This document shows positions 10,774 through 19,441 of a stretch of 64,000 bases of DNA, one piece after another. Below the pieces are notes generated by a model. That model did no database searches. It was given only the letters and a program-made list of their open reading frames with translations, and was not told the DNA's origin. The DNA lies in NCBI RefSeq assembly GCF_022701295.1, contig NZ_CP033204.1, positions 3,286,001 through 3,350,000 on the forward strand, read 5' to 3'. Positions within the stretch are counted from its first letter, which is position 1. Every line of letters starts with the position of its first letter. The position numbers and the translations under genes are program-made. The DNA is from Sphingopyxis sp. YF1. GTDB taxonomy: Bacteria; Pseudomonadota; Alphaproteobacteria; Sphingomonadales; Sphingomonadaceae.

Positions 10774-11142
10774 ATGTCGAACGTCCGGCCCGACGCCCCC
10801 CTTGCCCCGCAGCCCGCGATGATCGACGGCATCTTCCGCGCGCTCGCCGACCCGACGCGGCGCCATGTGCTCGAACGCCTCAGCGAACGTCCGACCTCGG
10901 TCAGCGAACTCGCGGCGCGCTTCGCGATGGCGCTCCCCTCCTTCGTCGAACATCTGAAAATTCTCGAAGGCTGCGGACTGGTCCACTCGCGCAAGGTCGG
11001 GCGCGTACGCACCTACAGCCTCGCCCCCGACCGGCTACGCCTCGCCGAGGACTGGCTCGGGACCCAGCGCCGCCTGTGGGAGGGGCGCCTCGACCGCATG
11101 GACGATTATCTGCTCAAGCTCAAAAAGGAGGAAGACCGATGA
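10774..11142 (+). CDS. ArsR/SmtB-family winged-helix transcriptional regulator
   Basis: A 122-residue helix-turn-helix repressor. The typical ArsR core is present: FRALADPTRRHVLERLSE (residues about 19-36), recognition region VSELAARFAMALPSFVEHLKILEGCGLV (about 40-67) and the wing HSRKVGRVRTYSL. No Cys-rich metal-box is present (no CxC), so it belongs to the non-metal ArsR branch commonly paired with SRPBCC proteins. Its stop overlaps the next start by ATGA (11139-11142), so the two are translationally coupled. A perfect 10-bp-arm palindrome lies over its predicted promoter, which argues for autoregulation. The signal is unknown. Confidence 0.9.
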   Translation: MSNVRPDAPLAPQPAMIDGIFRALADPTRRHVLERLSERPTSVSELAARFAMALPSFVEHLKILEGCGLVHSRKVGRVRTYSLAPDRLRLAEDWLGTQRRLWEGRLDRMDDYLLKLKKEEDR

Positions 11143-11618
11143 CCTTTCCGCTCCCGCATATCGACCCCGAGCTCGACCTGGTGCTCGACCGCGAGATCGA
11201 CGTGCCCGTCGAGCTGGTGTGGAAGGTGTGGACGACCCCCGAACATCTGCAGCACTGGTTCGTGCCCAAGCCGTGGACGATCACCGACTGCACGATCGAA
11301 CTACGCCCCGGCGGCGCGTTCAACACGGTGATGCGCTCGCCCGAGGGCGAAGAATTTCCGAACAGCGGCTGCTATCTCGAGGTCGTGCCCTTTGAGCGGC
11401 TGATCTTCACCGACACGCTGCTTCCCGGCTTTCGCCCCGCCCCCGCACCCTTCTTCACCGCCGGGCTGTTCCTGACACCGCACGGCAGCGGCACGCGCTA
11501 CAAGGCGGTCGCGCTCCACGGCGATTCGGCGGCGCGCCAGAAGCACGAGGCAATGGGCTTCCACGACGGTTGGGGCACGGTGGTCAGCCAGATGGTCGAC
11601 TATATCAAGGCGATGTAG
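11139..11618 (+). CDS. SRPBCC / AHSA1-domain protein
   Basis: A 159-residue START-like helix-grip protein. Family signatures are the opening LDLVLDREIDVPVELVWKVWTTPEHLQHWFVPKPW, the central LRPGGAFNTVMRSPEGEE and the C-terminal helix GFHDGWGTVVSQMVDYIK. The fold binds hydrophobic ligands in a cavity; its precise role is unknown. Start at 11139 is set by the ATGA overlap with the ArsR gene and the AAGGAGG-like sequence in the upstream coding end. Bacterial ArsR-AHSA1 pairs are common, and the second protein is usually regulated by the first; a sensory or detoxifying role is only inference. Confidence 0.88.
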   Translation: MTFPLPHIDPELDLVLDREIDVPVELVWKVWTTPEHLQHWFVPKPWTITDCTIELRPGGAFNTVMRSPEGEEFPNSGCYLEVVPFERLIFTDTLLPGFRPAPAPFFTAGLFLTPHGSGTRYKAVALHGDSAARQKHEAMGFHDGWGTVVSQMVDYIKAM

Positions 11619-11683
11619 GGTGACGACCACTTTGGGGTGGAGAGCTGCCATTAGCGCGCTAAATGGTGCTGGGGGTCGAGCGA

Positions 11684-12019
11684 ATGAATATTTCAGAGAA
11701 TGACGGCACCTTCACAGCACAGCATGTGACCGGTCCTACGCACAATATGCTCCGTTTGAAGATTGGCCGGGGCGCACTGCAAGAGTTCGTCGTTACGGTC
11801 CTCCCCCCTATAGGAGAGTGCAGTCATCCTGGCGGCCAAACGGTAGAAGAGATTGCTCTGGCGATCAAAGCAGGCGTTGCAGACGCAAATGCCGCTCTGA
11901 ATACCGACTACATGGTAGAGGCTGCTGCCATTGTTGAAAATGACACCCGGCAGCGTGGCATCTACGAATATCTGACTCGAAAAATTGTCGAGAGAGCAGC
12001 GGCGGCGCAGGAAACATAA
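11684..12019 (+). CDS. Small hypothetical protein
   Basis: Encodes 111 residues from MNISENDGTFTAQHV; an in-frame start 7 codons earlier (11663) is also possible. I recognise no family. The product is soluble with a mixed alpha/beta look, a helix-forming second half (VEEIALAIKAGVADANAAL, then AAAIVENDTRQRGIYEYL) and no signal peptide. Codon use is less GC-biased than in the SRPBCC and priA genes on either side (TCA, GAT, ATT, GTT, GAA codons), so it may be a recent arrival. It ends 83 bases before priA. Supported only by an intact frame and protein-like composition. Confidence 0.5.
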   Translation: MNISENDGTFTAQHVTGPTHNMLRLKIGRGALQEFVVTVLPPIGECSHPGGQTVEEIALAIKAGVADANAALNTDYMVEAAAIVENDTRQRGIYEYLTRKIVERAAAAQET

Positions 12020-12101
12020 CGTCCGCTATCGGTCGTCAGCCGACGCCGCCCGCCTCGGCGCTTTCCTATTTTATCCGCCGCCCTATATCCTGCCCAGTTC
12101 C

Positions 12102-14270
12102 ATGACCCGCGCCCGCGTCCTCCTTTTGACCGCCGCTCTCGGCCCGCTCGACTATCGCGTGCCTCAGGGCAGCGAAGCGCCGCTCGGCAGCGTCGTCGTC
12201 GCGCCGCTCGGGCCGCGCCGGATGGGCGGCGTGGTGTGGGAGGATGCCAGTTTCGGCGCCCCCGAACCCGTCGGCGACAACCGCCTGCGCAACCTCTATG
12301 AAATCGTGCCGGTGCCGCCGGTGCCCGCGCCGCTGCGCCGCCTCGTCGAATGGACGAGCGATTATTATCTCGCGCCGCCCGGATCGGTGCTGCGGATGGT
12401 GCTCCCCGGTGCCGCCTTCGCCGACGCGCGGCGCCCGATCGTCGAATATCGCGCCACCGGCGAAATCCCAGCGCGCATGACGCCGCAGCGCATCGTCGCG
12501 CTCGAGGAGATCGGCGAGCGGCAGGGCATGGTGCGCGAACTCGCGGCGCTCGCCGAGGTCAGCGAGGCGGTGATCCGCGGGCTCGTCCAGACCGGCGCGC
12601 TCGAAGCGGTGAGCGTGTCGGCCGACGCCCCCTACCCCGAACCCGATCCCGCCTTTGCGCCCCCCGACCTGTCCGACGAACAGACGGCGGCGGCGGCGCA
12701 GCTCCGCGGCGCGGTCGCGGCGGCGGCATTCGAAACACTGCTGCTCGACGGGGTCACGGGATCGGGCAAGACCGAAGTCTATATGGAGGCGATCGCCGCC
12801 GCGATCGACACGGGCCGGCAGTCGCTCGTCCTGCTCCCCGAAATCGCGCTCACCGAACCGATGCTCACGCGCTTCGCGGCGCGTTTCGGCTGCGAGCCCG
12901 TCGCCTGGCATTCGGGGCTGCGCGCGGTCGAGCGGCGGCGCGCGTGGCACGCGATCGCCAGCGGCGAAGCGAAGATCGTCGTCGGCGCGCGCTCGGCGCT
13001 GTTCCTGCCCTACGCCAAGCTCGGCGTGATCGTCGTCGACGAGGCGCACGAGACGAGCTTCAAGCAGGAGGATGGCGTCCATTACCACGCGCGCGACGTC
13101 GCGGTGATGCGCGGGCATTTCGAGGGACTGCCGGTCATCCTCGCGAGCGCGACCCCCGCGCTCGAAAGCCTCGCGATGGTCGAGGCCGGGCGCTATCGCC
13201 ACATCCAGCTTCCGGCACGCTTCGGCGGCGCCACCCTGCCCGACCTCGCCGCGATCGACATGCGGAACGATCCGCCCGACCGCGGCCGCTGGCTGGCACC
13301 GCCGCTCGTCGATGCGCTCGCCGACCGCCTCGCCAAGGGCGAACAGAGTCTGCTCTTCCTCAACCGCCGCGGCTTCGCGCCGCTGACCTTGTGCCGGACC
13401 TGCGGCCACCGCATCCAGTGCCCCAACTGCACCGCGTGGATGGTCGAGCACCGCCTCGTCCACCGGCTCGCCTGCCATCATTGCGGCCATGTCATGCCGC
13501 CGCCGCGGCTCTGCCCCGAATGCGAGGACGAGGACAGCCTCGTCGCCTGCGGCCCCGGGGTCGAGCGCGTCGCCGACGAGGTGAGCTTGCGCTTTCCCGA
13601 AGCCCGCACCGCTATCGTCACCTCGGACACGCTCTGGTCGCCCGCAAAGGCGGCCGAGTTCGTCGACAATGTCGAGGCCGGGCTGGTCGACATCATCATC
13701 GGCACCCAGCTCGTCACCAAGGGCTATCATTTCCCGAACCTGACGCTCGTCGGGGTGGTCGACGCCGACCTCGGCCTCGACGGCGGCGACCTGCGCGCCT
13801 CCGAACGCACCTTTCAGCAGATCGCGCAGGTCGCGGGGCGCGCGGGACGCGGGGTCAAGCCCGGCGAGGTGCTGATCCAGACGCGCGTCCCCGACGCGCC
13901 GGTGATGGCGGCGCTCGTCGCCAACGACCGCGACGGCTTCTACGCCGCCGAGGCCGCGGCGCGGAAGTTCGCGGGCGCGCCGCCCTACGGCCGCTTCGCC
14001 GCATTGGTCATCTCGTCGGAGGATATCGAGGTCGCACGCGGCGTCGCCAAAAGGCTCGGCGACAAGGCGCCCGTCGCCGAAGGCCTCGCCGTCTACGGCC
14101 CCGCGCCCGCCCCACTGGCGATGCTGCGCGGCCGCCACCGCTTCCGCCTCTTGCTCCACGCGCCGCGCAGTTTCGACCTGCAGGGCGCGATCCGCGACTG
14201 GGTCGGGCAGATCGACTGGCCGTCGAAGGCGCGCCTCGCGATCGACATCGACCCCTATAGTTTCGTTTGA
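12102..14270 (+). CDS. priA: Primosomal protein N' (replication restart helicase PriA)
   Basis: 3'-5' superfamily 2 helicase that recognises stalled or D-loop forks and starts replication restart. The 722-residue product has the N-terminal 3'-DNA-binding domain, Walker A GVTGSGKT at 217-224, DEAH at 313-316, and an eight-Cys zinc module (Cys 431, 434, 440, 443, 458, 461, 471, 474) inserted in the second helicase lobe. Motifs GTQLVTKGYHFPNLTLVGVVDAD and QVAGRAGRG follow. The ATG at 12102 gives the normal family N-terminus (MTRARVLLLTAALGPLDY); longer in-frame starts overlap the upstream orphan gene. A stem-loop follows the stop. Confidence 0.97.
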   Translation: MTRARVLLLTAALGPLDYRVPQGSEAPLGSVVVAPLGPRRMGGVVWEDASFGAPEPVGDNRLRNLYEIVPVPPVPAPLRRLVEWTSDYYLAPPGSVLRMVLPGAAFADARRPIVEYRATGEIPARMTPQRIVALEEIGERQGMVRELAALAEVSEAVIRGLVQTGALEAVSVSADAPYPEPDPAFAPPDLSDEQTAAAAQLRGAVAAAAFETLLLDGVTGSGKTEVYMEAIAAAIDTGRQSLVLLPEIALTEPMLTRFAARFGCEPVAWHSGLRAVERRRAWHAIASGEAKIVVGARSALFLPYAKLGVIVVDEAHETSFKQEDGVHYHARDVAVMRGHFEGLPVILASATPALESLAMVEAGRYRHIQLPARFGGATLPDLAAIDMRNDPPDRGRWLAPPLVDALADRLAKGEQSLLFLNRRGFAPLTLCRTCGHRIQCPNCTAWMVEHRLVHRLACHHCGHVMPPPRLCPECEDEDSLVACGPGVERVADEVSLRFPEARTAIVTSDTLWSPAKAAEFVDNVEAGLVDIIIGTQLVTKGYHFPNLTLVGVVDADLGLDGGDLRASERTFQQIAQVAGRAGRGVKPGEVLIQTRVPDAPVMAALVANDRDGFYAAEAAARKFAGAPPYGRFAALVISSEDIEVARGVAKRLGDKAPVAEGLAVYGPAPAPLAMLRGRHRFRLLLHAPRSFDLQGAIRDWVGQIDWPSKARLAIDIDPYSFV

Positions 14271-14274
14271 GCAC

Positions 14275-14294
14275 GCGGGGCTTTACAGCCCCGC
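14275..14294 (+). terminator. Stem-loop after priA
   Basis: GCGGGGCT, loop TTAC, AGCCCCGC: a perfect 8-bp stem starting 5 bases after the priA stop. There is no U tract after it, so it is either a weak or Rho-assisted terminator or an mRNA 3' stabiliser. Confidence 0.5.
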
Positions 14295-14336
14295 AGCGCG
14301 GTGCCAGCATCGGCGGACAAAGCTGGGGGAGCTTGC

Positions 14337-15893
14337 ATGATCAGATATTTAGCGGCGGGGGCCGCGATAGTCGCGGCGTTGACCGCCACAATAGCCGACG
14401 CGCGCTGGCTGCGCGCCGAAACCGAAAGTTTTATCATCTACAGCGAGGGGAGCGACAAATCGCTGCGCGATTTCGCCTCGAAACTGCAGCGGTTCGACGT
14501 CGCGCTGCGCCTGTTGCTCAATGTCAAGGAACAGGGCGAGCCCAACCGGTTGCCGATATACCTCCTTGCTTCGACGGGCGATGTCGCAAAGCTGCATAGC
14601 GGCTCGCGCGATGCCTCCGTCGTCGGTTTCTACCGGACTGCGCGCGACGGCAGCTTCGCCGTGTCGCACCGCGACAATGGCGGCTCGACCCGCGGCACGT
14701 CCCCGTCGCAGGAAACGCTGTTCCACGAATATGCGCATCATTTCATGAAGCGCTATCGCACGGGCGCCTTTCCGGCGTGGATCATCGAAGGTTTCGCCGA
14801 ATATTATTCGACCGTCGATTTCGACAAGAATGGCAAGGCGCTTATCGGCAAACCCGCCTATGGACGCGGCTACGGGTTGGTCCAGTTGCCGCAGATTCCG
14901 GTGGCGGCACTGATTACCACAGACCCCCAGTCACTCAAAACCGTGGGACAGGTCGACGTCTACTATGGGCGTGCCTGGCTGTTGATCCATATGCTGTTCC
15001 ACGACCCTGCGCGCGACGGACAACTGGGCACCTATATCCGTGCGATCAACATGGGCGTGGAACCCACCCAGGCGGCGCGCACCGCGTTCGGCGACATCGC
15101 GAAACTGGACAAGGATCTGACGGTCTATCTGAAGCGCCCTCTCAGCTATCGCATGACCAACGATCCGATCCCTGTCCCCGCACAAATCACCGTGTCGGTG
15201 CTTCCCCCGGCGGAGGATGCGCTGATCCCGCTTCGTCTCGCACGAATGAACGGCCCGGCCCGCGACGACGACGCCAAAGCGATCCGCGACAGCTTGCGCA
15301 CGCTCGCGGCAACCCATGCGGACTCGGCTTCGGCCTGGTTCGAATATGCCGCCGCCGAATGGGGACTCGACGAAGATGTCCGCAATCTCCCCGCGGTGCG
15401 CAGTGCGCTCGACCGCGCCCTCGCGATCAAGCCTGACCATGTCCGCGCCAACGTCCTGCTCGGCGAATGGATGATGCACGACCTCGACGAAAAGGACGAC
15501 TTCGAGGATGCAAGCTGGGTCAGGGCGCGGGCGCCGGTCGAACTGGCAATCAAGACCGATCCCAACGACCCGCTGCCGCTCTATGTCTATTATCAGAGCT
15601 TTTCCGAGCAGCGCGAAATGGCGCCCACCGCAGCGATCGACGGGCTGGAGAAAGCGTTCCGGCTTTCGCCCGAGAATATCCAATTCCGCGTCGCCTACGC
15701 CCTCGCTCTCGCCAACCGGGGCCAGTTCGGTTCCGCAATCCAGCTGGCGCAGTCGATCGCCTTTGACCCGCATATGGGCGCACAGGCCCGCCCGCTGCTC
15801 AACCAGTTGCTGCGACTGCGCGCCGAGAGCACGGGCCTCCGCGAGGAGGCCATCGAAGCCGAGGACGAGGTCGGGAACGGAACCGGGGAATAG
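14337..15893 (+). CDS. Secreted HExxH metallopeptidase-like protein with TPR-like C-terminus (paralogue 1)
   Basis: A 518-residue predicted exported protein. The signal peptide is MIRYLAAGAAIVAALTATIADA (cut near 22). The mature N-terminus RWLRAETESFIIYSEGS is followed by a gluzincin-like zinc motif, HEYAH at 130-134, and a downstream EGFAEYYST (Glu151/155) that can supply the third ligand. The second half (about 300-500) is alpha-helical with TPR-like spacing. The start has GGGGAG 6 bases upstream. A paralogue with the same layout lies at 16748-18334, separated only by a reverse-strand enzyme gene. The family resembles DUF1570-type peptidase-like proteins; proteolysis has not been shown for this sequence and the substrate is unknown. 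Confidence 0.7.
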   Translation: MIRYLAAGAAIVAALTATIADARWLRAETESFIIYSEGSDKSLRDFASKLQRFDVALRLLLNVKEQGEPNRLPIYLLASTGDVAKLHSGSRDASVVGFYRTARDGSFAVSHRDNGGSTRGTSPSQETLFHEYAHHFMKRYRTGAFPAWIIEGFAEYYSTVDFDKNGKALIGKPAYGRGYGLVQLPQIPVAALITTDPQSLKTVGQVDVYYGRAWLLIHMLFHDPARDGQLGTYIRAINMGVEPTQAARTAFGDIAKLDKDLTVYLKRPLSYRMTNDPIPVPAQITVSVLPPAEDALIPLRLARMNGPARDDDAKAIRDSLRTLAATHADSASAWFEYAAAEWGLDEDVRNLPAVRSALDRALAIKPDHVRANVLLGEWMMHDLDEKDDFEDASWVRARAPVELAIKTDPNDPLPLYVYYQSFSEQREMAPTAAIDGLEKAFRLSPENIQFRVAYALALANRGQFGSAIQLAQSIAFDPHMGAQARPLLNQLLRLRAESTGLREEAIEAEDEVGNGTGE

Positions 15894-15899
15894 CTCCGG

Positions 15900-16676
15900 T
15901 CAGTAATCGGGTTCGTCACCGCCCAAGACCTGTGCAGCCTGTCCCGTGAGCCACGCCATCGCGGCCGCCCAGGGCTGGTGCCCATGGCTGATCCGCGCCA
16001 CGCCGAGACCTGCCAGTTCGCCGTGCGTCGGACCGCCCTTGCCGCGCAGGATGTTCACCGGCAGCGGCGAGGCGTCGCAGATCGCGCCGATGCATTTCGG
16101 GTCGAGCAGGAAGGGCACGAACAACGACCCCGCGCCCGCATCGGCATAGGCACGTGCGCGTTCGAGGGTCGCGGCGACCAGCGCATCGCCGTCCGACGCG
16201 ACATCGGCGCCGCGGAAGGTGTCGCAGCGTGCGTTGACGAAGATCCCGGTGTCGGCAGCGGCGCGGTAGCGCGCCTGCGCCTCAGCAACCGGGAGCAGCG
16301 CGGTTTCGCCGGGCAGCCGATCCTCCATATTGATCCCCGCCGCGCCCGCTTCGAACGCGCGCACGACCGAAGCACCGACCGCGGCCGGATCGGCGCCATA
16401 GCCCGATTCCATGTCGATCGTGACCGGAAGGTCGGTGACCGACAGGATGCGCCCCAGATTTTCGAACACATCCTCCAGCGGGGAATCCTCGCCGTCGGCG
16501 CGGCCCTGCGCGCCCGCGACGCCGAAACTGCCCGTCGCGATCGCCTTTGCCCCCGCCGCGGCCACCGCCCGCGCGCTGCCCGCGTCCCAGATATTGACGA
16601 GGATGAGGGGGGCGCCGGGAACGTGCAGGGCGCGGAAACGGGCAATTCTGGCAGCGGTGTCGGTCATCTCGTCCAT
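15900..16676 (-). CDS. Isocitrate lyase / PEP mutase superfamily enzyme
   Basis: A 258-residue TIM-barrel enzyme of the PEP mutase/isocitrate lyase class, acting on C-C or C-P bonds of 2-oxo acids. Diagnostic segments are LVNIWDAGSARAVAAAGAKAIATGS at the N-terminus, VTIDMESGYG near 95-104, AAGINMEDR near 130 and FVNARCDTF near 160, giving the Mg-binding acidic cluster. The isocitrate lyase KKCGH signature is absent, so it is not aceA; it belongs to the broad 2-methylisocitrate lyase-like / oxaloacetate decarboxylase-like group with uncertain substrate. A second in-frame ATG three codons downstream is an alternative start. It lies on the opposite strand between two paralogous exported proteins and ends 7 bases from the first of them. 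Confidence 0.85.
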   Translation of the reverse strand: MDEMTDTAARIARFRALHVPGAPLILVNIWDAGSARAVAAAGAKAIATGSFGVAGAQGRADGEDSPLEDVFENLGRILSVTDLPVTIDMESGYGADPAAVGASVVRAFEAGAAGINMEDRLPGETALLPVAEAQARYRAAADTGIFVNARCDTFRGADVASDGDALVAATLERARAYADAGAGSLFVPFLLDPKCIGAICDASPLPVNILRGKGGPTHGELAGLGVARISHGHQPWAAAMAWLTGQAAQVLGGDEPDY

Positions 16677-16747
16677 CCTTTCGGCAAGCGGTTGATGCGC
16701 GTCATGGCCTTGCTATAGTACCGCATCGAAAACCGGGGGAATACAAA

Positions 16748-18334
16748 GTGGTTGCACTGTTCAACAAGGCTCTGCGCGCCGGAGCCCTTCTCGTCATGCT
16801 GGTATCGGCCAGCATCGCCCACGCCGAATGGTGGGAAGCCGAAACCAGTCACTTCATCATCATTTCGGAAAGCAGCAAGGAAGATACCGAGGGTTTTGCG
16901 ACGCGGCTCGAACGCTTCGACAACGCGCTGCGCTATATGCAGGGGCTGCCCGTCCCCGGACCCGAAGTCGGCGACGCGAACAAGGTTCGCGTCTATCGTT
17001 TCGGCAATACCGACGACATCGGCCGCCTCGCTGGCAGCGCTGGCGTCGCGGGTTTTTACATTCCGCGCGCCGGGTCGGCGGTTTCCTTCGTTCCCGCAGA
17101 GGAGAGCGACGACGATCGGTTCAACCGCGACCTGACCCAGCGTGCGATCCGCGAGCGGACAACCCTGTCCCCCGAACGCATCCTGTTCCATGAATATGTC
17201 CATCATTTCATGCTGCAGAAATTCAGCACCGCCTACCCGCACTGGTATGTCGAGGGTTTCGCAGAGCTTTACGGGACGCTGGAACTGCTCGACGGCGGGG
17301 CCTTCCGCGTCGGAAATGTACCCCAGCACCGCGGATCGGCGCTGTTCGAGCTGCCGGGCATCCGCCTGTCGCGACTGTTCGATCACAGCAAGAGCCTCGA
17401 CGGGCTGGACATGTACCAGTCCTATTCGTTCGGCTGGATGCTTGCCCACTATCTGAACTTCAACAAGGATCGACAGGGCCAGCTCGCCGCTTATCTGAAG
17501 GCGCTGAATGCCGGCGAAGACAGCCTGGTCGCTGCAAAGCGGATTTTCGGCGACCTCGACAAGCTGCAGGCCGAACTGCGCAAATACAAGGATGGTCCAT
17601 TCCCGACGCTCGACGTTCAGCCGGCCAATTATGTCGCGCCGAAAGTCGTCATCCGTCGCCTGACGCCCGGCGAAGAGGCCGTCATGAAGGCCCATATCAA
17701 GAGCCAACGTGGGGTCAACAAGCGCGAAGCGCGAAGCGTCGCCAATGAAGTCGCAGGCAAAGACGTTCAGTACAGCGACAATCTGGCGGTCCAGTTGATG
17801 ACAGCGGAGGCCTATAACGACGCGCTCGAATATGCGAAAGCCGAAGCGGCGCTGAAGCGGGCGCTCGCGCTCGATCCACAGTCGGAAAAGGCCAATATCC
17901 TGATGGGCGGCCTGTTCATGTCCCGCGCCAAGGAAGAAAAGGACAAAACGCTCTACGCCAAGGCACGGCCCTGGTTCTCCGAGGCGTACCGGCTCGACCC
18001 TAAGGATCCGCGCGCCGCGATCGGTTATTACATGACCTATTACGAAGCCAAGGAACCGATCCCCGAGCCCGCACTGATCGCGCTCGAAAGCGTGTTCGAC
18101 TATTCGTCCTACGACAATGGCTATCGCCTGATCTTGGCGCGCCAGCTGCTCGACGAGAACAAGGGGAAGCTCGCCCGCTCGGTGCTCGCGCCGCTTGCCT
18201 TCTCCAGCCACAAGCAAAAGGAAGCGAATAAGGTGGCCGAGGTGGTCAAACAGATCGACGCCGGCCAGATCCAGGAAGCGCGCGTGACGATGGCCGCGAT
18301 CTTCGCCGAGCAAGAGAAGGAAGAGGGCAAATAG
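16748..18334 (+). CDS. Secreted HExxH metallopeptidase-like protein with TPR-like C-terminus (paralogue 2)
   Basis: A 528-residue paralogue of the protein at 14337-15893. It starts with GTG, supported by GGGGGA about 6 bases upstream and by the signal peptide it yields (MVALFNKALRAGALLVMLVS, then ASIAHA, cut near 26). The mature start EWWEAETSHFIIISES parallels RWLRAETESFIIYSEG of paralogue 1. Zinc motif HEYVH is at 148-152, with VEGFAELYGTL downstream giving a candidate third Glu ligand. The helical C-terminal half contains recognisable TPR-like units (YAKAEAALKRALALDPQSEKANILMGGLF, then DPKDPRAAIGYYM). Tandem retention with an intervening gene suggests duplication followed by insertion or rearrangement. 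Function is unknown; periplasmic or surface location is inferred. Confidence 0.7.
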   Translation: MVALFNKALRAGALLVMLVSASIAHAEWWEAETSHFIIISESSKEDTEGFATRLERFDNALRYMQGLPVPGPEVGDANKVRVYRFGNTDDIGRLAGSAGVAGFYIPRAGSAVSFVPAEESDDDRFNRDLTQRAIRERTTLSPERILFHEYVHHFMLQKFSTAYPHWYVEGFAELYGTLELLDGGAFRVGNVPQHRGSALFELPGIRLSRLFDHSKSLDGLDMYQSYSFGWMLAHYLNFNKDRQGQLAAYLKALNAGEDSLVAAKRIFGDLDKLQAELRKYKDGPFPTLDVQPANYVAPKVVIRRLTPGEEAVMKAHIKSQRGVNKREARSVANEVAGKDVQYSDNLAVQLMTAEAYNDALEYAKAEAALKRALALDPQSEKANILMGGLFMSRAKEEKDKTLYAKARPWFSEAYRLDPKDPRAAIGYYMTYYEAKEPIPEPALIALESVFDYSSYDNGYRLILARQLLDENKGKLARSVLAPLAFSSHKQKEANKVAEVVKQIDAGQIQEARVTMAAIFAEQEKEEGK

Positions 18335-18357
18335 GATCAAGGGATCGATACGGATCC

Positions 18358-18395
18358 GGGCGACCAGCATGCTTCGCGCGCAAGGCTGGTCGCCC
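18358..18395. terminator. Stem-loop between convergent genes
   Basis: GGGCGACCAGC and GCTGGTCGCCC are perfect 11-bp arms around 16 bases, in the gap between the forward HExxH gene and reverse ada. The position suits a bidirectional terminator; there is no U tract on either side. Confidence 0.55.
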
Positions 18396-18400
18396 CTCAA

Positions 18401-19441
18401 CTATTTCCTCTCCCGCTTCAGCAGTTCGTCCTTGATCGGCAGGCCATAGGCGTAGCCGCCCAGCGACCCGTCGCTGCGCACGACACGGTGGCACGGGATC
18501 AGCACGGCGACATTGTTCGCACCGTTGGCGCTGCCCGCGGCGCGCACCGCCCTGGGCTTGCCGACCGCGGCGGCGATATCGGCGTAGCTGCGCGTCTCGC
18601 CCGCGGGGATCTTACGAAGCTCGCGCCACACGGCTTCCTGAAAGGCGGTGCCCTTCACATCGAGCGGGATGTGGTCGAAACCGTTCACGGGAGCCTCGAC
18701 CGCCGCGACGACTTCGCGCAGCAGGGCCGCAAAGGCATCGCCGCCCTCGACCAGCTCGGCCGCGGGGAAGCGTTCCTCGAGCGCCGCGCGCCCCTCGTCG
18801 AAGCTCAGCCGGCACACGCCCTTCGCGGTCGCCGCGACGAGCATGTCGCCCAGGCTGGTCGGAACGACCGCCCAATGGATCGTCGCCCCCTTGCCGCCGT
18901 TCACCCACGCCGAAGCCGTCATACCCATGCGTCCCTCCATATTGTCGTAAAAGCGCGACGGCCCCGAAAAGCCCGCGTCGTAGATCGCGTCGGTCACCCG
19001 CGTGCCGTCGCTGAGCGCCGTTCGGGCGCGCTCCTCGCGCAGCGCGCGGGCATAGGCGGCGGGCGACAGCCCGGTGTGGCGCGTGAAGACGCGCTGGAAA
19101 TGCGTCGGCGAATAGCCGGTGCGCGCGGCAAGGTCGGCGAGCGCGAGCGGCTCCTCGCTCTGCTTGATCGCGGCGATCGCCTTGATCACCGCGCTTTCGT
19201 CGCGCGCGACGTCGTCGGGCAGGCAGCGCTTGCACGGGCGCAGCCCGGTCGCGCGCGCCGCGGCGCCGTCGGCAAAGAAGCGGATGTTCGCGCGCAGCGG
19301 ATGGCGCGCGGCGCAGCTGGGGCGGCAATAGATGCCGGTGGTGAGCACGCCGGTGACGAAGCGGCCGTCCTGCGCCTTGTCGCGGCGCAGCACCGCGGCC
19401 CAGCGCGCATCGTCGGTCATGGTGTCAAAAGCCATGATCAA
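18401..19441 (-). CDS. ada: Bifunctional Ada: methylphosphotriester sensor / O6-methylguanine-DNA methyltransferase
   Basis: Repairs alkylated DNA and activates the adaptive response. The 346-residue product has the full Ada order: N-terminal zinc domain with Cys39 (YCRPSC), Cys43, Cys70 and Cys73 (CKRC), where Cys39 is the expected methyl acceptor; an AraC-type helix-turn-helix domain (about 90-175, LADLAARTGYSPTHFQRVFTRHTGLSPAAY); and a C-terminal methyltransferase domain with the active site IPCHRVV (Cys317). GSLGGYAYG near the end completes the active-site region. Its start overlaps the stop of the upstream DUF1203 gene (19438-19441), so the two form a coupled operon and DUF1203 may respond to alkylation. 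Confidence 0.96.
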   Translation of the reverse strand: MIMAFDTMTDDARWAAVLRRDKAQDGRFVTGVLTTGIYCRPSCAARHPLRANIRFFADGAAARATGLRPCKRCLPDDVARDESAVIKAIAAIKQSEEPLALADLAARTGYSPTHFQRVFTRHTGLSPAAYARALREERARTALSDGTRVTDAIYDAGFSGPSRFYDNMEGRMGMTASAWVNGGKGATIHWAVVPTSLGDMLVAATAKGVCRLSFDEGRAALEERFPAAELVEGGDAFAALLREVVAAVEAPVNGFDHIPLDVKGTAFQEAVWRELRKIPAGETRSYADIAAAVGKPRAVRAAGSANGANNVAVLIPCHRVVRSDGSLGGYAYGLPIKDELLKRERK

